NCBI RefSeq assembly: GCF_036898095.1
Contig: NC_090761.1
Span: 37,318,374 to 37,382,373, forward strand
Origin: Palaemon carinicauda
Taxonomy: Eukaryota; Arthropoda; Malacostraca; Decapoda; Palaemonidae
Direction: 5' to 3'
Length of the DNA stretch: 64,000 bases
This document shows positions 13,216 through 23,500 of this stretch, one piece after another (position 1 is the stretch's first letter; each line of letters opens with the position of its first letter). A program made the translations under genes and the position numbers. The notes below the pieces were generated by a model, which worked only from the letters and a program-made list of their open reading frames with translations, had not been told where the DNA came from and did not search any database.

Positions 13216-13955
13216 GAAATGACTCATACCTAACATATCTTCTATCAGGACTACCAGAAATCTAATAACGAGGATTTCCACAATAATATTATTCACAGAT
13301 GTTACCAGGTTGATGAGAATGAGTTATAATTTAGCTCTTAAGAAACTTCAGGGTAGCTTAAACAAGATTTCAATCTTAGTTATTGACACGGATTTAGATA
13401 GGCCTAAATTGATTTATAACTAAATTTTAGTCATGAACTATTCATTAAAGTAATTTCTAACGGAATTTTAAAGTATATAAACTAAATTCATGAAACTAAA
13501 AATCAAACAACTTAGGTAAATTAGAAATGTAGCAATATAACTTAGCACACCGTCCAAGACTTAAAACTTGAATTTGATGCCCCTTAACCAAAGGGGTGAT
13601 GCACATTAAGGACTATCCTGGATTAGTCCTGTGGGATCTGGACTCTCCTAGTAAAGTCCTTCAGTGGGAGCAGAGCTAGTGGAACTTCTAGAACACCATG
13701 TTGGGCCATTGCATTTTGGGTGTAGGAAGTTGTCCCTATTTAAAAGTTTTTAACAATGAGTATTTAAAGGGTTTTAAGCATCCAAGGAGAAGGTCACATC
13801 AACCTGAAAGTAAAAAAGAAAGTGAATGGGAATTCTCAAAAAATTACTAATTAAGATTTATGAAGAACAAATTTAATACGGTTTTCAGTAATTTTTGAAG
13901 CAATAATATATGTTTGATATAGATCAGTTCAACCAAAAACAAATTAGTATATCTT
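13216..13955. other. No gene recognised
   Basis: Mixed sequence with a GC-richer patch near 13560-13700 that contains repeated AGTCCT words. No recognisable coding or RNA feature. Confidence 0.4.
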
Positions 13956-13959
13956 AAGA

Positions 13960-14430
13960 CCACAAAAGTAGCATACTTTAAGCCCGCAAAAGTAGGATAT
14001 TTTAATCCCCCAAAAGTAGGATATTTTAAGCAAAACAAAGTAAGATATTTTAAGCACCCCAAAGTAAGATCTTTTAAGCACCCCAAAGTAAGATCTTTTA
14101 AGCACCCCAAAGTAAGATATTTAAGCCCAAAAAGTAAGATATTTAAGCCCAAAAAGTAAGATATTTAAGCCCAAAAAATAAGATATTTAAGCCCCAAAAG
14201 TAAGATATTTAAGCCCCAAAAGTAAGTTAACCCACAAAAAGTAATATAATCTAAGTCCCCAAAACGTAAGTTATTTGAGACCCCTAAAACAAGATATTTT
14301 AAGCACAAAAGTAGAATATTTCGAGCCCAAAAAGTAGGATATTGTATTCCTCATAAGTAAAATATGTTAAGCCCCCAAAATTAAGATATTTTAAGATCCA
14401 GAACGATTGGGATAATTTAAGCCACCAAAA
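13960..14430. repeat. Minisatellite, about 18-23-bp unit
   Basis: About 20 degenerate copies of AAGCCCCAAAAGTAAGATAT, the unit shortening to 18-19 bp near 14110-14220. A 101-codon minus-strand frame across it (13847-14152) is repeat-derived and not called as a gene. Confidence 0.9.
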
Positions 14431-15080
14431 TTATGATTTTAAAGACCAGCAAATTATTTTGGCGAAGAAATTAGAATATTTCAGGACAAAAAATTTAGGA
14501 TATCTCAAGAACTAATAAAAGGATGTACTCAAGCTCATATGTCAAGTTTTCAACAGTGAATTCACACAAATATGAGTAGAAAGGCCTTTGCTAAACAAAA
14601 ATTAAACTAGGTTAAATGAATATCTACAATACACCACACGTACTGACATAACTACCCACCTACAACAACAATTTAACCTATTAAATTATTTACAGCTTCA
14701 CACACACTAACCTGTGAACTTTTGTGAAAAAAAAAGGTTGATTCAAGTTTTTGTAATATAAAAGGTTATAAGTGTGTAACTTATAGAACTTAAGTCTAAA
14801 GCTTACTCGAGTTTAAAACATTTTAATGAATAGCATGAATTTAATCTGAGCTTTCCAACTTACGGGATTTACTAAAAAGAAAAAATAATTCAGAAAAAAA
14901 GTATGATTCTTTGATCAAATACAGTTTGAGCGAGTCCTATCACTTAAATTTTAATCTGAAGACTTTACTTCCTGAAAAGAATTCTCACAAAATGGAAAAC
15001 CAATATCTACAGATAATAAATCTTCAATATCAGATGTCGGGCTGACATAAGTTTTTATAGTTTAGGAAATATCTGCTTTT
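14431..15080. other. No feature recognised
   Basis: AT-rich DNA without recognisable genes. Confidence 0.4.
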
Positions 15081-15084
15081 ATGT

Positions 15085-15234
15085 TACTGTTTTTTAAATA
15101 TTTCATTTTAATTGTTCATCATTTCTCAGATCGTTTATTTATTTTCTTATATCCTTTCCTCACTGGGCTACTTTTCCCTGTTGGAGCCCTTGGTCTTAAA
15201 GCACCTTGCTTTTTCAACTAGGGTTGTAGCTTAC

Positions 15235-15317
<83 letters not shown>
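15085..15317 (+). mobile_element. LINE 3' end with (TAA)n tail
   Basis: The 3' untranslated segment of the (TAA)n-tailed LINE family: ATTTTAATTGTTCATCATTT, then CTTTCCTCACTGGGCTACTT and TAGGGTTGTAGCTTACT, directly followed by about 27 TAA units at 15236-15317. No reverse-transcriptase frame remains, so the copy is strongly 5'-truncated. Confidence 0.75.
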
Positions 15318-15318
<1 letters not shown>

Positions 15319-15423
15319 TTTAGGCTACTCAGCCCAGTCTAAAATCCCTAGTCTGTACTCTTGTCACAAAATCTAACAAAGGTTCTAAAGAGCACACAAC
15401 TTTCAAAATAATTTTCCCATACC

Positions 15424-15449
15424 AAAAAAAAAAAAAAAAAAAAAAAAAA
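15424..15449. repeat. poly(A) run
   Basis: 26 consecutive A. It could be the tail of an unrecognised retrocopy on the plus strand, but nothing upstream supports that. Confidence 0.9.
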
Positions 15450-17055
15450 CACAAATCTAGAAGGAATTGAAAAGTTAATTACAACAGATTTTTTGCTTTG
15501 GCCTATTGTACATAACAAATTTTTCCTAACATAATTTTGCCTAAAGAGTAAACATGAGTTTTGTTGTCCAAAAAAATTAGATAACTATTATTTCATGGCT
15601 AAATGGAGATCTAGAATTTAACAATACTTCCATTTAAATTTTTCTGTTTACAAAAATTAACTGATTTAATCAAAGCTTACCAACTACAGAGAATTAGTAA
15701 GAAAAAAAATATACATTAAGTAAAAAAGAAAAAAATATATTTTGATCAAGCACAACTCAAGTGAATCCTGTGAGGCCTATTACTCCAGTTTCAAATTAAG
15801 AAAAAAACCTCACCGAATGGAAAACCAATTTCTAAAAACACAAAGATCTTAAATATCTGCTATTTACGCAGCATAACTCAATATATTTCTGTACGTGATT
15901 GAAGAACTTCATATCAGCACTAAATGCCCCAAATCTAACCTGTCTTCTAAAAAGCACAGAACCTTAAATCGAAGATTTCATTATTCAAGCAAAGTTTACA
16001 CCATCAGTACAGCTTTGAGAATGTCATACTTAACTTAGTTCGTACAGAAGACAGAGGATTCAAGCTCTTCTTGAAATTTTTCAACTTGTTGCATGACAGC
16101 CTTTGAGTCCTCTTTCAGTCCTCAATGTCATATATATCGTAACAAAGCAAACTGGAACACAAATCTGAAAAGAATTGATAAGGTAATTTTAGCAACATTT
16201 TCACTTTTGCCTACTCCTGCTCTTGATAACATTTTCTTGAAAATAGTTTAAGATTCCTTCCAAGCTTATTACTAGTTAACTTTCTAATGACAACAGCTGA
16301 GTTTACTGCCAGGCATAAAAACTATTTAGTTACAAGATATCCATGATAGCACGAACAAATACAAGAGGTTTATTTGTTGAACAAATCAAAATTCATTGGT
16401 TACATAGTCAATTTGTAAAAAAAAAAAAAAAAAAATATACTATTGGCCGCAAATGCAGGGAGCTAGTACATTGAGGAACATACTTTCTGAAGCTTTTTTT
16501 ACATAAAAATTTCAGTAGAATTTCACAAATCAAAAAGATTGTTGTATTACAGTTCCATAGTAATGTTGAATGTGACCATGGATGTGGTTAACCTCTAGAA
16601 AGGCTTCCATTTGTTTTCAGAGCATTGCAAACTACAACTATTAAACTATTCCAGAAAAAAAAAATCCTATGAGTTTTATAGATAGTGGTAACATTTTAGT
16701 ATCCAGACCCTTTTCCAATCCCTCCTCAGCTCCACTCCATCACCCCCTCCTTGAGCAGAGATAGGTTGTTAAAACTTATAACTACTCCTGTATTCTCCAA
16801 CTAAAGCTCTTTCACTTCCAAGACATTTGCTTGGCTGTGTTGGAGGCAAACTGGGCGTTAAAGAGCTCTGCATTTTGTGAGATGAATTGACATTGACAGC
16901 TATGCTCTGTGTGCTGAGCGGCTGCCTAGGGGGCTATAACTGATGCCTAAGAGACCAATCAACCAATAGATTTTTAAATAATGAAAAGTCTGCACATTAA
17001 TGTTTTAGGAGGCTTCAAATGTGTTTGCCGAGAAAGATTCATTGGACATGAAACT
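15450..17055. other. No gene recognised
   Basis: AT-rich DNA with an A-run at 16418-16435. No protein or RNA feature identified. Confidence 0.4.
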
Positions 17056-17056
17056 A

Positions 17057-17061
<5 letters not shown>

Positions 17062-17149
<88 letters not shown>
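17062..17149. repeat. (TA)n microsatellite
   Basis: About 43 TA units, preceded by a short TG run. Confidence 0.97.
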
Positions 17150-17152
<3 letters not shown>

Positions 17153-17403
17153 ACTAATGTAGACAAATGAATTGAATTCATGTTTTATATACTGAAATTG
17201 TGGAGGCATCAGAGAATGAAATAGTTAAGGTAACTGTTCGCGAAAGTCTGGTAGAAGTTTTAAGTGAGGCACTAACAGATAGTGATCATTGAGTGAATGT
17301 GTGACTTTGCAATGCTTCTATGGAAATAGCGAAGCCTCACTACAGATAAAAAATAAAAAATTCAAAGTTTAAAACCGTAAAAAATATTAAAAAGTTACTA
17401 TGG

Positions 17404-17716
17404 TTACATAAATAGTAAGTCTGGTAATACCTCTCCTTCGTGGTCATAATAATATAGACCTAGATTTCTGATGGTGAAGATTGTCTTCTGGGCACATGCC
17501 CTTTTTTTATTATCTATTCTGATATGCTTCTTTCGACAGCTGAAAATGAACAGCGTCACTCCGTGAACATCATTTACCAATACCTGCTCTTCGTATATAT
17601 GAGAGAGACGGCCAAATTTTACTGTGTTAGATGGGGCCTGATAAGCAGGCAACAAACTAGAATGTACAACGCACCTGAACAGGATAACCCACACAGGGGT
17701 GGAGTGAAATAAATCC

Positions 17717-17810
<94 letters not shown>

Positions 17811-17847
17811 CAAAATCCCAAAATTTCCCCATTAGCTTAAAAGCCAT
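17404..17847 (-). CDS. Uncharacterised open frame interrupted by (GA)n
   Basis: A 147-codon frame whose first third crosses the (CT)n array at 17718-17806 and is read as Arg-Glu repeats. About 105 residues follow, with ordinary composition, a basic Lys/Arg-rich stretch (RKKHIRIDNKKRACAQK) and a Tyr-rich C-terminus. I do not recognise it. It has no signal peptide or obvious domain, and the start inside or before a microsatellite is doubtful. It may be a chance frame, an exon of an unknown gene or repeat-derived. Confidence 0.15.
17718..17806. repeat. (CT)n microsatellite
   Basis: About 44 uninterrupted CT units. Confidence 0.97.
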
Positions 17848-18053
17848 TTAATAGTCCAAACATTTTGTTGATTCAAAATGCTTTGCGTATATTTTCCAAT
17901 AGTTCTTCTCCGGGAATTTCCCCTCCAATCTCGTCTTCTTCTGAATATATTATTACACCATTTCATTAACAACTTGACGACCAAAATAAGTGTTACGACC
18001 TCAAAAGCAGTACTGAGTAATATGATTTACGTATGTTTGTATGGATCTATTTA

Positions 18054-18268
18054 TAGGGTGATCCAAAAGTAAGTGGTCAGTAAATAATTAAACTTATTTT
18101 GAGATTACAAATACATTTACAAGCACAATTATTTAATTGACATTTAAATTTTATTGTGAATGATAATACAAAAGCCCTTAAATTTTATTTTAAGCCAAAA
18201 TACACTTGTAATAATATAACCGATACATAAACCTATTCCACATGCTGTCCATCTACTTTTGGACCACC

Positions 18269-18271
<3 letters not shown>
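18054..18271. mobile_element. mariner-like MITE
   Basis: A 218-bp segment bounded by inverted repeats of about 25 bp: TAGGGTGATCCAAAAGTAAG on the left and, inverted, CAGGGTGGTCCAAAAGTAGA on the right. TA dinucleotides lie outside both ends. The GGGTG(G/A)TCCAAAAGT terminus and TA target are as in mariner elements. The interior is AT-rich and encodes nothing, so this is a non-autonomous element. The right end abuts a (TA)n array. Confidence 0.8.

Positions 18272-18341
<70 letters not shown>
18272..18341. repeat. (TA)n microsatellite
   Basis: About 34 TA units starting exactly at the TA flank of the mariner-like MITE, so it probably grew from the target-site duplication. Confidence 0.95.
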
Positions 18342-18344
<3 letters not shown>

Positions 18345-18599
18345 CCCTAATACCACGCAGAATAACTATTGGTAGCTTACTTGAGACTATATGTACTCAT
18401 TTCCCGACCAATTTAAGACCTCACCATATTCAAGTTATGCCAGCAAGTTATACATGAAGCCTACAGTTTAATCATTGCCGCCACGTCTGGAAGTAAGAGT
18501 CATTTGGAAGTATACTGTGGGTGGCGGCTAACAATATAGCTTCCATCCCTCTCCTTTCTCTTACAATAACGTATAACTCCTTGTCCCCCTCCTTTCCAC

Positions 18600-18909
18600 A
18601 AAGGAGAGGGGCTGCTGAAATATTGGCAAGTAAAAAATTGAGGAATGATCTTCCTATTCGTGTAGTTAAATCGTTAGAACTTCAAAAACCTCAAATTTGC
18701 AGCAAATGTTTTTATGTTAAACAGACTGACATTAGTCTTTTTATAGTTTATATATGACATGTCTGATTTGATGTTGTTACAGTGTTTTTTTTTTTTTTTT
18801 TAATATTCTATTTTAATTGTTCATTAGTTCTCAAATCGTTTTTCCTTATTTCCTTTCCTCGCTGGGCTTATAGCATCTTGCTTTTCCAACTAGGGTTGTA
18901 GCTTAGCTA

Positions 18910-18963
<54 letters not shown>
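18600..18963 (+). mobile_element. LINE 3' end: C-terminal RT frame, 3'UTR and (TAA)n tail
   Basis: A frame from about 18600 to the stop at 18755-18757 ends in a segment like that on the minus strand at 11.6-11.8 kb (RNDLPIRVVKSLELQKPQIC and ISLFIVYI at the end). The family 3' untranslated region follows (CTTTCCTCGCTGGGCTTATA, TAGGGTTGTAGCTTAGCTAG), then about 18 TAA units at 18909-18962. The WN/RN-DLP pattern is usual near the C-terminus of CR1/Jockey-like reverse transcriptases. This is the copy that best shows the order of coding end, UTR and tail. Confidence 0.75.
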
Positions 18964-18965
<2 letters not shown>

Positions 18966-19559
18966 AAAGTGTGTGTAACCATTCAAATAGGCCCCTAACC
19001 AACCAACACCGGTACTTCCCCCCACCCACCAATCCAAACAAATATGGACCAAGAAAATGCCGAAAATTTAAATCAATTATATCAATTACTTTATCATAAG
19101 TCTAATAAATCCTTACGCTTGTAATGCAATGAAAACCATTTAATCTTGTAGAGAACAATTAAAATCTCTTCATTTTGTAATTATGCAGGATTAGTTAGTT
19201 AATAATTTATGACCAAATCTTAATTATGATTATGAACAAAATGATTTGCTCCCTTTGTAATAACTGTTTATATAAGTTGCAAAATAACATTCCAAGTATA
19301 AACACTGCAAGAAAAAACTTAATTCCAATTAAGATAAAATATTCCATGGAATAATTGTTAAGCACCATTTTTATATATGAAAAGTTTTAATATACATGCT
19401 CTTCATAATGCTTGAATCAAAGTTTCATGAATCAATCAAGATACGTTACAAATATAAGAGGGCTAAACACTTGGGCTGAGATAATCTATAAATTATTGTT
19501 CGATAGATGTGGTTAAACTTGAACAAAATACAGTATCAACCCTGCCATTGCAAAAATGG

Positions 19560-19743
19560 ATTAAAACGTTGCTATGCACAAGGCACTAGAAGAGTTGGAA
19601 TACCCAAGCCTACATGGCTGAGGGCTACGAACCGTGAATTAGGAGATGATGAATGGAAAACTATTGAATTAAAAGCTCAAGATAGAGACGACTGGCGAAA
19701 TCTAATCGAGGCCCTTTGCGTCAATAGGCTTAGGAGGACATGA
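19560..19743 (+). pseudogene. C-terminal remnant of an RTE-like LINE reverse transcriptase
   Basis: The frame encodes a stretch ending PTWLRATNRELGDDEW, then AQDRDDWRNLIEALC and a stop. This W-rich pattern (an R-x-W spacing plus AQDR-x-x-W-R-x-x-x-EALC) is the usual C-terminus of RTE-type LINE polyproteins, which arthropod annotations often mislabel as craniofacial development protein. The stop is followed by GATGAGGATGATG, a short simple tail as in RTE 3' ends. Only about 60 codons remain. Confidence 0.65.
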
Positions 19744-19889
19744 TGAGGATGATGCAAAGTGTATACCAGAATTCTACACCTTTACTTAGCAATGTACACC
19801 AGTTAGTACACCTAAGATAGATAGTATTAACAATTAATGGAATAGTGGCCCTTTTAAAGACCACCATATATTTTCATCACGGGATGTAT

Positions 19890-20077
19890 ACCCAGTCAGG
19901 CACAAACAAGAAGTGATGTCATTTTGAGCAAGAACAACTTTTCCTTGTTTGACTGGGAGTGAGTGAGTGAGTATTCCTCAGGAATACTCACTCACTCCCA
20001 GTAACACTGGAACAAGTGCGAATGTATTAGTGGACAGCAGCTGTCCACTAATACATTCGCACTTGTTTCAGTGTTAC
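19890..20077. repeat. Cluster of adjacent palindromes (hairpins)
   Basis: 19952-20002 is an inverted repeat with about 22-bp arms (ACTGGGAGTGAGTGAG / inverse) around CCTCAGG, with one extra GAGT in the left arm. 20001-20077 is a near-perfect palindrome with 37-bp arms around AGCAGCT, beginning GTAACACTGGAACAAGTGCG. An outer, weaker pair (CCCAGTCAGGCACAAACAAG near 19890 and CCTTGTTTGACTGGG near 19943) precedes them. No protein is encoded. Confidence 0.88.
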
Positions 20078-20425
20078 AACGTCACTATTACATCACAATA
20101 GTTAAATGGGGAAATTGTTCGTTGAAAATCAATGAAACTTCACTTTTAATAATAAAGAAATTACTATTTTCTGAGATATTTTTACGAACAAGATGCGTAA
20201 TAATGTCGATAACGCGAGATTTTATATTCGGATCAGAATTTCACGGATAGACACACCTGGGTTGCTTGGAGGAGGTCCCCAAACTATCCCTCTAAATATG
20301 TACCCCTACAACCAGCACAGTCCAATAACACCTTGCATTAACCAACAAATATTCGAGGGTCATTTTATAGAATGACTATTTCCCAGTCTCTAAAAAGATT
20401 AATTTTCAATGTCATATCCAAGTGG

Positions 20426-20427
20426 GG

Positions 20428-20489
<62 letters not shown>
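20426..20489. repeat. (TAA)n microsatellite
   Basis: About 21 TAA units. It lacks the LINE 3' segment next to it, unlike the arrays at 15.2 and 18.9 kb. Confidence 0.95.
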
Positions 20490-20779
20490 CATACCTGTAG
20501 GTCAAGTGAAGATGAGGTCGCCTACATTTATGTATTTTGTAAGAACTTTGATAAGCGTAAAATAAATGTCAGTTTAGGTAGGGGAGAAACTCAAAGACCT
20601 CACCAAGGCGACAGATATGCAAAGCTTCTTTATTAGTGAAAATCTCTGATTGAAATGATTAAGTAAAGACTTTTCACTGCTACCATTAAGGATCCGAGTT
20701 TGAATTTCCCAGCAAAATCTGTGTTTTCAAAATTTGGGTCTTGTAGCTGTGGTTACAATATTGAAACGTTTCAAGACAC

Positions 20780-20884
<105 letters not shown>

Positions 20885-21108
20885 GGCTCATTGGAATAAT
20901 AGATCGCTATCATGATTGTCTTCGATCATCACCCGAGTTTCCTATATAAAATACACCAATCCCTATATCAGTTTCCCACCAGTGCCGATAAAACGAGTTA
21001 CGTTGTCAGTGCAACTGAAAAAAACAATACCCTATTGTGATATAATTTTAGATATTTATTAACAACGCCAAATTAGTCATCACAGTGGGGTTCATGCCCT
21101 ATCCCCCA

Positions 21109-21124
21109 AGCCCCCCCCCCCCCC
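21109..21124. repeat. poly(C) run
   Basis: A run of about 15 C preceded by CCCCCAAG. Unusual in this AT-rich window and a likely assembly-length uncertainty. Confidence 0.85.
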
Positions 21125-21618
21125 AATACCCAGATGCATTGCATAACACTGAATTCAACACGAAATTTGTTCTAACCTTAATTAAACAAAATAATGGCTC
21201 TCGAGAAGACGACTTTCTTGTTTTCCCAGTGTTTCGATGATGTGGATGTAATAATTAATAAGGAATACTCTTTGTGACCCAAGACTGTATACGACAGAGA
21301 GATCTTGTAGGTCATGCAGGGCACAGGTCTCCCAGTCAGTTATTGATACAGCGTGGATAGAATACCAAAGCTGAATCGTTTCCCTGTTTTAAGACGAAAA
21401 CATTAAAATTTTTCGGTTAGGCCAAACTAACTGATTTTGAGACTATTCTCATTTCCCTGCCAGACGAAGATTTTTAAGCACTACTATACACATGTCCATA
21501 TCTTCTATGGTTCGGGAAAACCCACCATAGTTGCCAGATGAGACGTATGTCCAAGATTGCCATTGCCAACTATGTCACTGAGAAACAAAGGCATGATTAA
21601 AAACATCTACCTTTGAAG

Positions 21619-21729
21619 GTGCTGTTTTGGTATGCGATCTCAAAGTCGTGCTTTTGCTTTGGTATGCGATCTCACTTAATAGTAGCAATCTTTACTTCAC
21701 TTCACGGTGAAGCAAGAACCACTATATTT

Positions 21730-21792
<63 letters not shown>

Positions 21793-21793
21793 A

Positions 21794-21852
<59 letters not shown>

Positions 21853-21853
21853 A

Positions 21854-21908
<55 letters not shown>

Positions 21909-22165
21909 GAGAATAATTATCTAAGAAATAATCAATCATTGATGTTGAGAGTGCGCAGCTCAACATTACAGCTTGCCAGTACTTACGGAGCTTGATTTTT
22001 TAATTTTTTTTTTATCGAGTGAAGCGAGCCCACGGCGAAGAACCATTAGATTTTCTATTTTTTTTTTACCCTTTAATAATAGAGATCGCATACCAAAGCG
22101 AAAGAATAAGTTCTGAGATCACACCGCAATTGAGATCGCATACTAAAAACAGCACTCTTTTAAAT
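21619..22165. repeat. Inverted-repeat-bounded segment around a large (TA)n block
   Basis: The left border holds GTGCTGTTTTGGTATGCGAT and a second GGTATGCGATCTCA. The right border holds the inverses: GAGATCGCATACCAAAGC near 22083 and GAGATCGCATACTAAAAACA, ending CAGCAC at about 22156. Between them lies (TA)n at 21734-21906, interrupted twice by TGTGAGTG 60 bp apart. The boundaries resemble a small terminal-inverted-repeat transposon whose interior was overtaken by TA expansion. No transposase is seen. Confidence 0.65.
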
Positions 22166-22916
22166 TCTGTTCCTAAACACTTCCACATAAAGATCACATA
22201 CATTCCAAGCTGTGTAATTCCCTCAACGAAAACACTGGTCCTTTGATGCGTACTTAGAAAACTTCAACTGGTTGAATAGGTTATAACTGTAGTAGGTACT
22301 TATAAAGAGATATAGTCACACCTTTGACTAGTTGATTAGTCTACAAAGCATAAAGGCAGTATTGACGCTCTCCACAAGGAAAAATGCTTATAATAATTTA
22401 GTAATTGAAAATGAACTCCAACAAAACGAAATAATCTATTACCTTTAAAATGAATGAAGACTAAATGTTTATTTACCACTAGATAAAGCTTCATAATCTC
22501 ATTAAAAACCGATTTCTTAACTCACTCACTCCAGAAAAACAGTTTTGTCCAACTGGTCGAAAAACAAACCAGGAATACCCTAACTACCAAATTATGGGAA
22601 GTGTTACGTCATAACTAACGAGATAATTATTACGCCCGTCCATTGGTGAAATATGAAGCAAAAACAAATATATTGATGGAAGTTTAATACAAAATAAATC
22701 TAATATTTTGTTTTACAAAAAGAACCTGTTTTTACTTGTTTTTTATTTTTTTTCAACCTTTACCTTTCACTGAATTTCACAAACATGTCTTCGTGGGTTT
22801 AAGTTAGTCCATGTTTCAGTACCTGTGCTGAAATAAGACCAACTCCATCCAATTCTATAAAATATTTGAAGATTTTTATTCTTGGATCCAGTTGGATTGT
22901 ATGCTTGTTATCTCAA

Positions 22917-22918
<2 letters not shown>

Positions 22919-22996
<78 letters not shown>
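22919..22996. repeat. (GA)n microsatellite
   Basis: About 39 uninterrupted GA units. Confidence 0.97.
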
Positions 22997-23000
<4 letters not shown>

Positions 23001-23423
23001 CTAGTAGCTATGGGCGTACTTATCAAAACCCTATATGTACAGATATGTATATAGATTACTTCTATGTAGAAATGGGATTATATAAACAACAATGTGAGGA
23101 GTCTTCTGGTTAATCTGATCGAAGTGGTTCCCTAGTTTACGTTCGAGAATAGTAAAAAAAAAATGTTGCAATTATTAAAAAAAAATGTTTTAGTAGTTTT
23201 GCCCATCTTGCTGCATTAATTGGATGTTAGTGTTGAGTTTCAATGAGCTCAAAATATTGCAAAGTTGCCAACAATATTGCAAAAACATCGAAATCAAACA
23301 ACCCTGAATTATTGGCAGTAGCCTACTTTGGTGAGGAGATTCACCATTGAACTAGGAATTTCCTAACAGGATATTCGTTATATAACTTAAATAAAATTAA
23401 ATAAATTATGGAATGCTTCTATT

Positions 23424-23426
<3 letters not shown>

Positions 23427-23498
<72 letters not shown>
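23427..23498. repeat. (GA)n microsatellite
   Basis: About 36 uninterrupted GA units. Confidence 0.97.

Positions 23499-23500
<2 letters not shown>

Noticed and set aside
13847..14152. 101-codon Leu-rich frame
   Set aside because: Minisatellite translation; repeats of GLKYLTL-like units.
21613..21966. Tyr-Ile repeat frames
   Set aside because: Pure translation of (TA)n; open on both strands only because the repeat lacks stops.
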